Below, piece by piece: positions 32,916-42,687 of a stretch of 64,000 nt of DNA (its first letter is position 1; every line of letters starts with the position of its first letter). The position numbers were made by a program, and so were the translations under genes. Location: NCBI RefSeq assembly GCF_000812865.1, contig NZ_JSYL01000003.1, positions 182,841-246,840 of the forward strand, in the 5' to 3' direction. The notes below the pieces were generated by a model. The model was not told the origin of the DNA, did not search any database, and saw nothing but the letters and a program-made list of their open reading frames with translations. Source of the DNA: Kaistella jeonii (GTDB lineage: Bacteria; Bacteroidota; Bacteroidia; Flavobacteriales; Weeksellaceae).

Positions 32916-34574
32916 TTAAGATTCAGAATTTTCTATTTTAGTGAGATTCAATATTTTATCCGCGCGTTTTGCACTACTTTCCCGGTGCGTAATGATGATT
33001 GAACTGCTTTTCTGAATTTCGTTTTCTATGTTTTGAAGGATATTTTCTTCCGTTTCTGTATCCAAAGCGGAGAGTGAATCATCGAAAATAAGAATTTTCG
33101 GTTCTTTAATTAAAGCTCTTGCTATACAAATTCTCTGTTTCTGACCACCCGAAAGCATCACGCCTCTTTCTCCAACCATGGTTTTATACCGGTCTTTGAA
33201 TTCTACAATATTTTTATGAACGTCTGCTTTTCTAGCAAATTCCTCAACCAGTTTTAGCGAAGGTTTATCAATCGCAAAACCAATGTTATTTTCAATCGTA
33301 TCCGAAAAAAGGAAACTTTCCTGCGGAATATATCCTATGAATTTTCGGTAGTTGACCAAATTGTGTTCTTTCAAATTTTTACCATCGATTAGGATTTCAC
33401 CTTCTGTTGGATCAATTAACCGACAAAGCAAAAGCGCGATGGTCGATTTCCCACTTCCGGTTTTCCCCATGATTGCGAGAGATTTGCCGGCTTCGATCTT
33501 AAAACTGAGATTATCCAATGCTTTAATTCCAGTGTTCGGATAAACATAGGAAACATTCCGAAATTCAATATCTCCTTTGATTTTATAATTTTCGTGATTC
33601 GTATTAATGATATCAGTTTTCATATCCAAAAACTCATTTATTCTCGACATCGATGCAGCGGCTCTTTGATTTACTGAAGTTACCCAACCGAGCATGGAAA
33701 AAGGAAAAATTAGAATATTAATATAGAGAAAGAAATCAGCGATTTTCCCTACCGAAAGTTCGTTACTCATGTATTTTTGTCCACCAATCAGCAGAATAAC
33801 AACGTTCAGCATTCCGATAACAAATAAAATAATGGTAAAGAAGTAAGCTTCAGTTTTCGCCAGATCCAAAGCTTTATCCTGATAATCTTTTACTTTGGTG
33901 CCGTAATTATTTTCGATATATTTTTCTTTCGCAAAAAATTTGACCACACGAATTCCTGAAAAACTGTCCTGTACAAAAGTGGAAATTGCAGACTGGCTTT
34001 TCTGCATTATTTTCGATTTCTTATTGATGATCGAACTCACCTTATAAATTCCAAAGGAAAGTATGGGTAAAGGTAAAAGTGACCAAACCGTCATCGTAAC
34101 ATCGGTCCTCAACATATAAACACAGGTAATTATGAGTAATATTATAAGATTTGCAACGTACATAACACCGGGACCGAGATACATTCTTACTGCAACAACG
34201 TCTTCACTCAAACGGTTCATCAAATCTCCGATCGTCGTTTTTTTGAAATCGGTTAGCGATAGATCCTGGTAATGGCTGTAAATTTTGTTTTTTAATTCGT
34301 ATTCGATTCTGCGGGAAGCGACGATGATGGTTTGTCGCATCATAAAGGTGAAAAAACCTGTTAGCAAAGAGGAACCAACAATGATTCCAACATAAATTAA
34401 AACCTGTTTATTAAAGCCCAGACTGGTTGTTCTGGAAATTTCATCGACTGATTTCCCTACAAATTGAACCTTAAAAATATTGAAAAAATTACTGGCTATA
34501 ATAAAGAAGAATCCATAAAATAATAAAATTCTATGTTTCCAAAAATAGGAATTCAGCGTTTTTAGTGAGTTCAT
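32916..34574 (-). CDS. ABC exporter, fused membrane and ATPase domains (MsbA-like)
   Basis: The 552-residue half-transporter has six membrane segments (about 1-310) and a nucleotide-binding domain with Walker A MGKTGSGKST, signature LSGGQKQR, Walker B ILIFDDSLSALD and switch ITHRES. It would work as a homodimer or heterodimer, exporting a lipid, peptide or drug; substrate cannot be read from sequence. The family usually runs to about 580 residues, so this member is compact. It stands alone on the minus strand, divergent from nusB. Confidence 0.9.
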   Translation of the reverse strand: MNSLKTLNSYFWKHRILLFYGFFFIIASNFFNIFKVQFVGKSVDEISRTTSLGFNKQVLIYVGIIVGSSLLTGFFTFMMRQTIIVASRRIEYELKNKIYSHYQDLSLTDFKKTTIGDLMNRLSEDVVAVRMYLGPGVMYVANLIILLIITCVYMLRTDVTMTVWSLLPLPILSFGIYKVSSIINKKSKIMQKSQSAISTFVQDSFSGIRVVKFFAKEKYIENNYGTKVKDYQDKALDLAKTEAYFFTIILFVIGMLNVVILLIGGQKYMSNELSVGKIADFFLYINILIFPFSMLGWVTSVNQRAAASMSRINEFLDMKTDIINTNHENYKIKGDIEFRNVSYVYPNTGIKALDNLSFKIEAGKSLAIMGKTGSGKSTIALLLCRLIDPTEGEILIDGKNLKEHNLVNYRKFIGYIPQESFLFSDTIENNIGFAIDKPSLKLVEEFARKADVHKNIVEFKDRYKTMVGERGVMLSGGQKQRICIARALIKEPKILIFDDSLSALDTETEENILQNIENEIQKSSSIIITHRESSAKRADKILNLTKIENSES

Positions 34575-34621
34575 AATTTTCTTACGGTTTTCAGCTTATT
34601 TCGTCCTGCATTAATAAGATG

Positions 34622-34629
34622 CAAAAGTA
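34622..34629 (-). promoter_or_regulatory. -7 box for the ABC exporter
   Basis: The minus strand reads TACTTTTG (TAnnTTTG), 47 bases before the ATG. No clear -33 box. Confidence 0.4.
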
Positions 34630-34703
34630 ATAAATTGAAATTTGATTTGGTTTTTTTTATCGATTCAGAATACTCAAAACAGAACTCATTTCTAAAAAAA
34701 AGC

Positions 34704-34711
34704 TATCTTTG
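34704..34711 (+). promoter_or_regulatory. -7 box for nusB
   Basis: TATCTTTG lies 22 bases before the ATG at 34734 and inside the upstream extension of the nusB frame, which shows that the extension is not translated. Confidence 0.5.
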
Positions 34712-34733
34712 CACCCACAAAAAGTTCTTTGAA

Positions 34734-35639
34734 ATGTTAGGAAGAAGACAAATCCGCGAAAAGGTAGTAGAATCGTTGTATTCTTACTGTCAAAACCCCA
34801 TTAAATTCGATATTATAGAGAAAAATATGTTCTCTGAAATCGAAAAAATCTATCATCTTTACATTTACCAACTTAATTTTCTCGTGGCTTTGAAAGCTTT
34901 AGCAGAAAAACAAATGGAAATCGGTAAGAATAAATACATCAAAACCGAGGAGAATGTAAATCCAAATCAAAAGTTTATCAATAATCAAATCCTGTTGAAA
35001 TTAGAAGAAAATACAGAACGTCTTTCTTTTACTTCAAAACATCAGGAATTGAAATGGGATATTAACGATGAATTACTGGTAAAGACTTTCCAGAGAATGA
35101 CTGCCGGAAAAAGGTATCAGGATTTTATGAAAGAAGAAGGCTATTCTTTTGTAGAAGATCAAAAATTTATCGGGAAATTATTTTTAAGATATATTGCTGA
35201 GAACGATGATTTTCATGATCATCTGGAAGAAAAAGAAATGAGTTGGGCCGATGATTTTCACATCGCCAATTCGATGATGCAAAAAACGATTGGTTTCCTG
35301 AAAGAAGATGAACCAAGTCACACTTTAATTAGAATGATCAAAGATGAAGACGATCGTGAATTTGCACGCCGATTATTAAAAGAGTCTTTAAACCATTTTG
35401 AAGAAACTGAAAAAAAGATCGGATCAATGCTGGATAACTGGGATCTGGACCGTATATCACTGCTCGATAAAATTATCTTGATCGCAGCGATTTCAGAAAT
35501 CGAGTATTTCCCTTTAACACCGGGAAGAGTTATTATTAATGAATACATTGAGATTTCAAAAGTTTTTTCTACCGACCGTTCCAATATTTTTATCAATGGG
35601 ATCTTAGATAAATACACGAAAGATATAAACAGAAATTAA
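34734..35639 (+). CDS. nusB: Transcription antitermination factor NusB (long form)
   Basis: From the ATG at 34734 the protein has 301 residues and opens MLGRRQIREKVVESLYSYCQ, the usual NusB N-terminus. The C-terminal NusB domain has WDLDRISLLDKIILIAAISE, EIEYFPLTPGRVIINEYIEISK and FINGILD. NusB binds boxA RNA with NusE (S10) in rRNA antitermination. The length is about twice that of E. coli NusB owing to a large middle insertion, normal for Bacteroidota. The frame extends 99 bases upstream, but that part holds the -7 box. Ten bases separate it from the DUF1573 gene. Confidence 0.93.
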   Translation: MLGRRQIREKVVESLYSYCQNPIKFDIIEKNMFSEIEKIYHLYIYQLNFLVALKALAEKQMEIGKNKYIKTEENVNPNQKFINNQILLKLEENTERLSFTSKHQELKWDINDELLVKTFQRMTAGKRYQDFMKEEGYSFVEDQKFIGKLFLRYIAENDDFHDHLEEKEMSWADDFHIANSMMQKTIGFLKEDEPSHTLIRMIKDEDDREFARRLLKESLNHFEETEKKIGSMLDNWDLDRISLLDKIILIAAISEIEYFPLTPGRVIINEYIEISKVFSTDRSNIFINGILDKYTKDINRN

Positions 35640-35649
35640 TACAGAATTT

Positions 35650-36177
35650 ATGAAAAATTTAATTAAAATAGTGCCGTTAGTTGCTGCTTTAAGTTTAGTG
35701 GCTTGTAAAAAAGACCAGTCTGCAGATCAGTTGGTTGTGAACGAAGAAACTACAGTGACAGCGCCTGATTCAACTGCAACAGCGACCGCAACCGCAGCTC
35801 CAACTTCAGATGCGACACTTGTTACTGCAAATGATCAAGCTAAAGAAGCATCGTCTAAACCTTTAACATCCGTTGCGCTTTCAGAATCAAGTTTTGAATT
35901 CGGAAAGATCAAAAAAGGAGATCACAAAGAACATACTTACGAAATCACCAATACCGGAAAAAATCCTTTGATCATTTCTCAGGTAAAGCCAGGTTGTGGT
36001 TGTACTGTTCCTGATTACACGAAAGATCCTATTATGCCAGGAAAAAAAGGAAAAATCACTTTGAAATTTGACTCTTCTAATTTCGACGGATTGGTTCAAA
36101 AGCAAGCTGAAGTTTTCGCAAACGTAGAAAAATCGCCGATGGTAATTACATTTTCAGCAGATATTCAACCTAAATAA
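35650..36177 (+). CDS. DUF1573 lipoprotein
   Basis: The 175-residue protein has a lipoprotein signal (SLVAC, lipid Cys near residue 19), a low-complexity Ala/Thr linker (TATATATAAPTSDATL), and a DUF1573 domain: SFEFGKIKKGDHKEHTYEIT, the conserved VKPGCGCTVPDY and MPGKKGKITLKFDSS. This is an Ig-like ASPM-SPD-2-Hydin type fold; function is unknown. It is co-transcribed between nusB and yajC (10- and 14-base gaps), an order common in Flavobacteriia. Confidence 0.9.
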   Translation: MKNLIKIVPLVAALSLVACKKDQSADQLVVNEETTVTAPDSTATATATAAPTSDATLVTANDQAKEASSKPLTSVALSESSFEFGKIKKGDHKEHTYEITNTGKNPLIISQVKPGCGCTVPDYTKDPIMPGKKGKITLKFDSSNFDGLVQKQAEVFANVEKSPMVITFSADIQPK

Positions 36178-36191
36178 TTTAAACAATAATA

Positions 36192-36521
36192 ATGATAGCA
36201 ATATTTTTACAAGCAGCAGCGCCGGAAAGCTCTTTGATGCCGACAATGCTGATGATGGGCTTAATGTTCGTTGGATTTTATTTTCTGATGATCCGCCCAC
36301 AAATGAAAAAATCGAAGCAGGAAAAAAACTTCCAGTCTGAATTAAAAGTGGGTAGCAGAATAGTAACCACTTCTGGAATGCACGGAAGAATCGCTCAAAT
36401 TCTAGAAGATGGGATCATCATTGAAACCCTTTCCGGAAAGTTGAAATTCGAAAAAGCAGCCATCTCCAGAGATTTCACACAGCAGAGATTTCCAGATGCA
36501 GCTACTGACGATAAAAAATAA
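36192..36521 (+). CDS. yajC: Preprotein translocase subunit YajC
   Basis: The 109-residue protein has a single membrane helix (LMMGLMFVGFYFLMIRPQMKK) followed by the YajC domain with LKVGSRIVTTSGMHGRI and GIIIETLSGKLKFEKAAIS. YajC associates with SecDF-YidC at the Sec translocon. It is the last gene of the nusB operon and is followed by a terminator. Confidence 0.95.
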   Translation: MIAIFLQAAAPESSLMPTMLMMGLMFVGFYFLMIRPQMKKSKQEKNFQSELKVGSRIVTTSGMHGRIAQILEDGIIIETLSGKLKFEKAAISRDFTQQRFPDAATDDKK

Positions 36522-36542
36522 TATTTTTTTAGGATATATTTT

Positions 36543-36571
36543 AAAAGCAACCAATTACGGTTGCTTTTTTT
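36543..36571 (+). terminator. Terminator after yajC
   Basis: AAAAGCAACC pairs with GGTTGCTTTT, 6-base loop, then T-run. The end touches the stop codon of the convergent transporter gene. Confidence 0.88.
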
Positions 36572-38258
36572 AGCTAAAAATTAAAATTAACAAACTCGCA
36601 ACAAAGATCCTGAAGATCGTTACCAAAGGATAAACCTGCGCATAACTTTGAATCGGAATATCGGAATCTAGATAGTTCGTACTGAACGATAATGCAGCAG
36701 GATCGGTATAACTTCCGCTCATAATTCCAACCAACTGCAGATAATTTATTTTCATTATAAATCGTCCTACAATCACCATGGTTATTAAAGGAATAAAGGT
36801 TATTGCGGAACCGAAAAGCAACCAGTTCCAGCCATTATATTTTACAAAGTTTTCGTAGAAACCGTCACCTGCGTGAATTCCAACGGCCGCAAAAAAGAGG
36901 CAAATCCCAAAATCTTTCATAAAGTAAATTGCGCCGTTATTAATGTAGGAATGGATAAATGATATTCCGCCATATCTCGAAATTAGAAGTGCCACGATCA
37001 AAGGTCCAGCTGCGAATCCCAGTTTTATCGGAACCGGTAAACTTGGGATCATGATAGGAATTGATCCTAAAATTACGCCTAAAAGTAAACCTCCGAACAG
37101 AGAAAGGAAATCTGGTTCTAATAATTTTTTCTCGGAGTTTCCGATGATTTTTTCTACTTCTTCAATCGCTTCCTTCGAACCGATGACTCTCAATTTATCA
37201 CCATAAAATAATTCTAAAGATGGTCGTGGTAAAATTTCTCTTCCTGCACGAAATACGCGGGTAACTTTCAGATCATAAGTATTAAAGAGATCGAGTTGCG
37301 AAAGTGTTTTATGAAGTACCGAAGATTTGGTAACGAAAATGTTTTTTTTGTGAAGGTCAGTATCAGATTCAATGAAAAGATCTTTTGATTCTCTACCCAG
37401 TATGCTGATAAACTCATCCAAATCTTTTTCTAAGCCAACAATCATCAAGACATCGCGGTCTCGCAATTCGTGATCTAAAGTCGGTGATTTCACTACAACA
37501 CTTCCACTATGTTTTAGTCGGGAGATTACAATTTCACGACCAAATTCTTTCAGGATCTGATGCAGTGTTTTCCCGAAAAATTCTGCATTCGTAACGCGCA
37601 TTTTTTTGTGAACTAAAGGCAATTCACTGTCGATTTTTGATTTCCGGAATTTTTTCATCTCTTCATCCGGATCGATTTTTAATAAAATTTTAGAGAGAAT
37701 AATAGTGCCAATAATCCCGAAAACTCCGAGCGGATAAGTAATTGCGTAACCAATTGTTGGATCATCGAATGTCTTCTCAGGGAAAGAGTTTTTTATTTCT
37801 TCAATGGTATTTTTTGCGGCTCCCAAACCTGGAGTGTTCGTTACGGAACCACTCATTATTCCTACTAGATCTTCAATTTTGAGACCAGTAACCTTAAAAA
37901 GGATCAGAGTAACTAATCCCCCAAAAAGTACTGTGGAAACAGCTAAAATATTAAATTTCAAGCCATCATTTTTGAAGGAGGAAAAGAAAGATGGACCAAC
38001 TTGTAAACCGATCCCATAAACGAAAAGGATCAAACCAAAATCTCTAATGAAGTCTAAAATTCCTGGCTGAATTCGGTACCCGAAATGTCCTAAAATTAAT
38101 CCTGTAAACATCACCGCAGAAACACCAAATGTAATTTTGCCCAACTTGAGTCTTCCGAAAAAAATACCGGTCGAAATTGCCAGCATGATGGCGACAATTG
38201 AATTCGTAACGGTAGGATTTTCTACTGGAAGAAGAAGAACTTTTAACCAATCAAACAT
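36570..38258 (-). CDS. AspT/YidE-family transporter
   Basis: The 562-residue membrane protein has two AspT-type membrane halves (about 10-190 and 385-560), each with a glycine/serine re-entrant motif (GIMSGSVTNTPGLGAA and GIMSGSYTDPAALSF). Between them lie two RCK_C/TrkA-C domains (about 215-375), with HKKMRVTNAEFFGKTL and FRAGREILPRPS. Characterised members exchange amino acids (aspartate:alanine), but the YidE-like group has no defined substrate. It converges on yajC and is transcribed alone. Confidence 0.88.
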   Translation of the reverse strand: MFDWLKVLLLPVENPTVTNSIVAIMLAISTGIFFGRLKLGKITFGVSAVMFTGLILGHFGYRIQPGILDFIRDFGLILFVYGIGLQVGPSFFSSFKNDGLKFNILAVSTVLFGGLVTLILFKVTGLKIEDLVGIMSGSVTNTPGLGAAKNTIEEIKNSFPEKTFDDPTIGYAITYPLGVFGIIGTIILSKILLKIDPDEEMKKFRKSKIDSELPLVHKKMRVTNAEFFGKTLHQILKEFGREIVISRLKHSGSVVVKSPTLDHELRDRDVLMIVGLEKDLDEFISILGRESKDLFIESDTDLHKKNIFVTKSSVLHKTLSQLDLFNTYDLKVTRVFRAGREILPRPSLELFYGDKLRVIGSKEAIEEVEKIIGNSEKKLLEPDFLSLFGGLLLGVILGSIPIMIPSLPVPIKLGFAAGPLIVALLISRYGGISFIHSYINNGAIYFMKDFGICLFFAAVGIHAGDGFYENFVKYNGWNWLLFGSAITFIPLITMVIVGRFIMKINYLQLVGIMSGSYTDPAALSFSTNYLDSDIPIQSYAQVYPLVTIFRIFVASLLILIFS

Positions 38259-38274
38259 TTTTATTAATTTTCAA

Positions 38275-38282
38275 CAAAATTA
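38275..38282 (-). promoter_or_regulatory. -7 box for the AspT/YidE transporter
   Basis: The minus strand reads TAATTTTG (TAnnTTTG), 16 bases before the ATG. No -33 box identified. Confidence 0.4.
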
Positions 38283-38350
38283 GCTTTAATAACGGCTAAA
38301 AGAGAGGAAATAGTGATGAAGTTTGTCAGAATTGATTAAATGGTATTTTG

Positions 38351-39616
38351 TCAACGATTTCTCAGCAACTGAAATCCAATTCCGCAATCTAAACACTTCT
38401 TCTTCTCACAGAAATTTTTGTGATGATAAAGTAATGCTTGAGTTTCAAGGGCATTTTCAACTTTTACTTTTAAGTCTTTCCAACCTTCAATAATTATGTT
38501 TTTTTCCGGTGAATTGTTTCGATAAAAATTTAATATTTCGTCTGCGATATTTTCTTCAGAATTTTTGTGATAGGTATATTTCACTGGAAGAATTGCATTG
38601 ATTAAAATGAGGTCAACGAAATCTTTAGTTAATAATTTTTCGCCTTCAACAGGCGATATTTTTCCGAAATTAAAACGATTATTCCAATATTCACTTGCTT
38701 TTACGTTTTCAAAAATCTTATAGATCTCTCCAATATTTCTTGCTGAGATCAATTTTGAAAATAGATTTTGATTTAAATGATACAAAGAAGCAAATTGTGA
38801 AAGACGAACCGTAGGGAAATTCGGCGGCCGAAGTTTCGAAAATTTGGGATTAAAGCGAACTTCATTAATATTATATTTTACTTTTAGGAAATCAAATTCG
38901 CGTTTCCAGATTTTGGTTTGCTCTTCTTGTGGATTTTCAAGCCAATTGCTCATTCCATAAAATAAAGCTTCTAACTGCGTCTGATTTTGCCTGATTTTAT
39001 TCACCATAGAAAAATCTAAACTTTCCGCTATTTGCTGGAAAATTTGTGAATTAACCTTTAAGCCAAAAGAATAGGCTAAATTTTGAAAGAGCACTGCTTC
39101 GTAATTATTTTTGTTGAGAACTAACGCGGCTTCAATTTCTAGGGATTTTTCATCTAATTTTTTCAATAGCGTTTCTTCCCAAAAATAAAATGGAATTTTT
39201 TTAGCATCAAATAAATTAGAGCACGGAATAAATTGATTTTCGTTTAATAAAGATTCGTATTTCCAAAGTAAAGTTTCATCGATATAATCTTTCAATTCAA
39301 GGGTCGGAATTCCTTTGTTATTCAATTCTTCAACTTCAACATCCTGAATAAAAACAGCGTGCAAGATTAGATTTTCAAATTCGGGATTGCCTGAATGCTG
39401 ATGAAAGATATAATCGGAGGATTTTACGTGAAGCTCAATGTTTCCTGCTAAAACGACATTGTTGGTTTTGACCTTTCCAAATAAAAAATCCGGTCCGGAA
39501 TCGAAATTCCATTTACCAAAATCAAGAATTTCCAGATCATTTCCTCGCACATCTTTAAAATCAAAACTTTTAAAAATCTTGAAATTCCAAAGATATTGAA
39601 GAAGCTTTTCGTTCAT
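38351..39616 (-). CDS. DUF2851 family protein
   Basis: From the ATG at 39616 it has 421 residues and opens MNEKLLQYLWNFKIFKSFDF, then DFGKWNFDSGPDFLFGKVK and GNIELHVKSSDYIFHQHSGN, the DUF2851 signature. The C-terminus has a cysteine motif (CEKKKCLDCGIG) that could bind metal. The conserved D, E and K residues in the N-terminal part resemble a nuclease fold; this is speculative and no function is established. The frame extends upstream to a TTG at 39637, which is less likely. It follows bshA on the same strand. Confidence 0.85.
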   Translation of the reverse strand: MNEKLLQYLWNFKIFKSFDFKDVRGNDLEILDFGKWNFDSGPDFLFGKVKTNNVVLAGNIELHVKSSDYIFHQHSGNPEFENLILHAVFIQDVEVEELNNKGIPTLELKDYIDETLLWKYESLLNENQFIPCSNLFDAKKIPFYFWEETLLKKLDEKSLEIEAALVLNKNNYEAVLFQNLAYSFGLKVNSQIFQQIAESLDFSMVNKIRQNQTQLEALFYGMSNWLENPQEEQTKIWKREFDFLKVKYNINEVRFNPKFSKLRPPNFPTVRLSQFASLYHLNQNLFSKLISARNIGEIYKIFENVKASEYWNNRFNFGKISPVEGEKLLTKDFVDLILINAILPVKYTYHKNSEENIADEILNFYRNNSPEKNIIIEGWKDLKVKVENALETQALLYHHKNFCEKKKCLDCGIGFQLLRNR

Positions 39617-39675
39617 AATAAATGATACTTCATGCAAAGTAACGAAGCAATCATGAGATTATGACCGTGTAAACA

Positions 39676-40809
39676 CTATTTTTTGAAGTTGGCTAAAGTC
39701 TTTTCGTACATCTTTTCATACACTGGTAAAATGTTTCTAAGATCGAATCTGAGTGCCTGTTCTTTCGCGTTTTTCTTCATTTGAGCCAACAGATTTTCGT
39801 CGCTTAGTAATTTGATGGTATAATTACTCATGGCTTCAACATTACCAATTTCGGCTAAAAATCCGGTTTCTCCCTGAATATTAACTTCGGGAATTCCACC
39901 AGCGTTTGAGCTGATGACAGGAGTTGACGCAGCCATTGCTTCCAGCGCCGCTAAACCAAAACTTTCCTGCTCGGAAGGTAAAAGGAAAACGTCGGAAAGC
40001 TGTAGAATTTTGTATAAATCGTTGACTTTTCCTAATAAACGAACTCTATTGATTAGATCAGGATGCTCCTCCAAAAACTGATTGATGACTTCCATGTCGG
40101 GTCCTTCGCCAATAATAATAAGTTTGCAGTTGATTTTTTTCTGAACATTTTTAAAAATTTCCAGAACTTCTTCCACTCTTTTTACGGGACGAAGATTAGA
40201 GACGTGAATCAGAATTTTTTCATCTGGCGTTGCAAATTGATCTCTTTGACATGCTGACTTGTTGATAAATTCTGAATTATCGATAAAATTAGTGATGACT
40301 TCGATTTCTTTTTTAATATTGAAGAATTGAAGCGTATCTTTTTTTAAACTTTCAGAAACTGAAGTAATCGTATCGGATTGATTGATAGAGAATTCGACCG
40401 CATGTTTGTAACTTGGATGTTGACCAACCAAAGTAATATCGGTTCCGTGAAGCGTGGTTACCAAAGGAATATCTTTGCCTTCTTCCTTCAACATTTGTTT
40501 CGCAGTAAACGCCGCGTACGCATAAGGAATAGCATAATGAGCGTGAAGCAAATCTAATTTGTACAAATTTACAACCCGATAAATCATTGATGAAAGCGCA
40601 ATATCATAAGGTTGATATTGAAAAAGCGGATACGTTTGAACGTTTACTTTATGGAAAAAAATATTCGGATTGGTAATATCTAATCTTGCGGGCAGAGCTG
40701 AACTTATAAAATGCACTTCGTAGCCTTTATCGGCAAGTGCCATACCAAGTTCTGTAGCAACGATGCCACTTCCACCATAAGTTGGGTAACAGAGAATTCC
40801 GATTTTCAT
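39676..40809 (-). CDS. bshA: N-acetyl-alpha-D-glucosaminyl L-malate synthase BshA
   Basis: This GT4-family glycosyltransferase joins UDP-GlcNAc and L-malate in the first step of bacillithiol synthesis. From the ATG at 40809 it has 377 residues and opens MKIGILCYPTYGGSGIVATE, with AHYAIPYAYAA, TLHGTDITLVG and, in the donor domain, HVSNLRPVKRVEEV and PSEQESFGLAALEAMA. The frame runs upstream to a TTG at 40842 that overlaps the preceding GH3 gene; the conserved N-terminus fixes the start. The deacetylase bshB1 is about 8 kb away on the other strand. Confidence 0.93.
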   Translation of the reverse strand: MKIGILCYPTYGGSGIVATELGMALADKGYEVHFISSALPARLDITNPNIFFHKVNVQTYPLFQYQPYDIALSSMIYRVVNLYKLDLLHAHYAIPYAYAAFTAKQMLKEEGKDIPLVTTLHGTDITLVGQHPSYKHAVEFSINQSDTITSVSESLKKDTLQFFNIKKEIEVITNFIDNSEFINKSACQRDQFATPDEKILIHVSNLRPVKRVEEVLEIFKNVQKKINCKLIIIGEGPDMEVINQFLEEHPDLINRVRLLGKVNDLYKILQLSDVFLLPSEQESFGLAALEAMAASTPVISSNAGGIPEVNIQGETGFLAEIGNVEAMSNYTIKLLSDENLLAQMKKNAKEQALRFDLRNILPVYEKMYEKTLANFKK

Positions 40810-40834
40810 AGGTTTAAATATTTTTAAATTGAAA

Positions 40835-42574
40835 TTACTCAATTACAGTTTTTGTGTTGTCTTTTAAATTAATTTTAGAAGATGCATTCAAATCGATTCC
40901 TTTTCCGGCTTTCAAATTTTCATTGACTAAAACTGGAAGTTTTCCTGAAATTTTTGTCGCTCCATTCAAGGCCATCGCAGTTGCAGTCATCGAATCATCA
41001 TTGTTTTCGTAAGAAACTAAAACGGTAGGAATTTTAGAAATGTCAATATCTTTTAAAGCATAAGCCGAGCCAAAAACATTCAAAATAACGTTTTGATTTT
41101 TACTCAAATCAGCCAACACTTTTTTGCTTTCTTCTGAAATTTTGTATGGTTTATAAGCAGTAGAATTGTCTTTGTGAAAGCCAACAATCACGGTTGAATT
41201 TGCTGGAATACTGGAGATTTCTAAAGCTTTCTTTACGATGACGGTTGTATTTAAATTCAATTGATCCAAGAAATTTTGATAAGGCGCTTCTTCTAAAGGT
41301 ACATAATAGTAAGTTTTCTTGCAGTCTAAAGGCAAAAGTTTTTTATCATCTTTTAATAAAGTCAAAGCGTTGCTGTATAAGTTTTGAACTAAAATTTTGT
41401 GCGAATCATTGTTGAGATCTTCGTTAATGTTTTCAGGATTTCGCGGTTGATATTGAGTCAAACCTAAAAAGTATTTGGTCAGAAGAATTTTTTTTACACT
41501 TTCTTCAACTCGGTTTTGAGAAATTTCTTTATTATCAATTGCTAGTTGAATCAGTCTTTTTCCTTCTTTTACACCGTCGGAAAAAAGCATAATGTCATTT
41601 CCAGCTTTGAAAGCCAACGCATCTAATTCTCCCGGTTTGTACCGTTTTGCAACGGCACCCATATTTAAAGCATCGGTGATGATCAAGCCTTTGTAGCCGT
41701 ATTTATCTTTTAAAATTCCAGTGACAATATTTTTAGAAACTGAAGCTGGAACTCCTTTTTCACTTTCTAAAGCGGGAACATATAAATGAGCGACCATAAC
41801 GCCACCAATTCCTTTATCCATTAATGCTTTAAACGGTGCTAATTCAATTTCGGTAAGTCGTTTTAAATTGTGAGAAACTACGGGCAGATCCAAGTGAGAA
41901 TCAGTATTGGTGTCACCATGTCCAGGAAAATGTTTGATGGCTGCTAAAATATTATTATTCTGTAATCCGTTCGAATAAGCAAGTCCAGAACTTACCACAT
42001 TTGAAACTTCTGAACCGAAACTTCTGTTCCCAATAATAGGATTATCAGGATTGGTGTTGACATCTACAACAGGTGCGAAATCCCAGTTGATGCCCATTCT
42101 TTTACAATCCTCTGAAATTTTAGCAGACATTGCAGTAATTAAATTCTTGTCCTGAATCGCACCTAAAGTCATTGCCCAGGGAAACTTATGTGCCGTCGCG
42201 ATTCTTTGAAAAACGCCCCATTCAGCGTCCATTCCTATTATTAAAGGAACTTTTGATTTTGTTTGAAATTCATTAACTAAATTAATTTCTCTGGCGGCAT
42301 CATCCTGCATCAAAATTAAGCCGCCAATTTGTTCGTTAACTACAATGTTTCTTACATTATTTATGAAGTCTTCTCCTTTATTAGTGTAAAGTGCAATAAT
42401 AAATAATTGACCGAGTTTTTGATCTTGTGAAAGAGAACTGTATGTTTTATCGACCCAATCGCTGGCTTTTTTTAAATCCTGTTTGCTTAGATTTTTTGGT
42501 TGATACTGTGCTGAGATTTTTAAAGAAAATAAAATAATTATTAAGAAAGAGATTTGACTTTTTACGTTTTTCAT
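40835..42574 (-). CDS. Secreted glycoside hydrolase family 3, beta-N-acetylhexosaminidase-like
   Basis: The 579-residue protein has a signal peptide (about 1-22, ending ISA) and a GH3 barrel with the NagZ-type motif KHFPGHGDTNTDSH, which supplies the catalytic His/Asp pair, and a nucleophile in ITDALNMGA. A second domain (about 380-579) is present, unlike in the short E. coli NagZ. It probably removes GlcNAc from muropeptides in the periplasm. It is 25 bases before bshA on the same strand; the two may share a message by position only. Confidence 0.88.
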   Translation of the reverse strand: MKNVKSQISFLIIILFSLKISAQYQPKNLSKQDLKKASDWVDKTYSSLSQDQKLGQLFIIALYTNKGEDFINNVRNIVVNEQIGGLILMQDDAAREINLVNEFQTKSKVPLIIGMDAEWGVFQRIATAHKFPWAMTLGAIQDKNLITAMSAKISEDCKRMGINWDFAPVVDVNTNPDNPIIGNRSFGSEVSNVVSSGLAYSNGLQNNNILAAIKHFPGHGDTNTDSHLDLPVVSHNLKRLTEIELAPFKALMDKGIGGVMVAHLYVPALESEKGVPASVSKNIVTGILKDKYGYKGLIITDALNMGAVAKRYKPGELDALAFKAGNDIMLFSDGVKEGKRLIQLAIDNKEISQNRVEESVKKILLTKYFLGLTQYQPRNPENINEDLNNDSHKILVQNLYSNALTLLKDDKKLLPLDCKKTYYYVPLEEAPYQNFLDQLNLNTTVIVKKALEISSIPANSTVIVGFHKDNSTAYKPYKISEESKKVLADLSKNQNVILNVFGSAYALKDIDISKIPTVLVSYENNDDSMTATAMALNGATKISGKLPVLVNENLKAGKGIDLNASSKINLKDNTKTVIE

Positions 42575-42595
42575 TATCTAAAATATGAGAGAAAA

Positions 42596-42603
42596 CAAAA
42601 ATA
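42596..42603 (-). promoter_or_regulatory. -7 box for the GH3-bshA unit
   Basis: The minus strand reads TATTTTTG (TAnnTTTG), 21 bases before the GH3 ATG. Confidence 0.4.
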
Positions 42604-42687
42604 CAATTTTTAATTTTTAGATTTTAAATTTATTGGCATACATCTTGAAATCTTTAGAATACAATTAATCTATAAATACTTTTAAAA

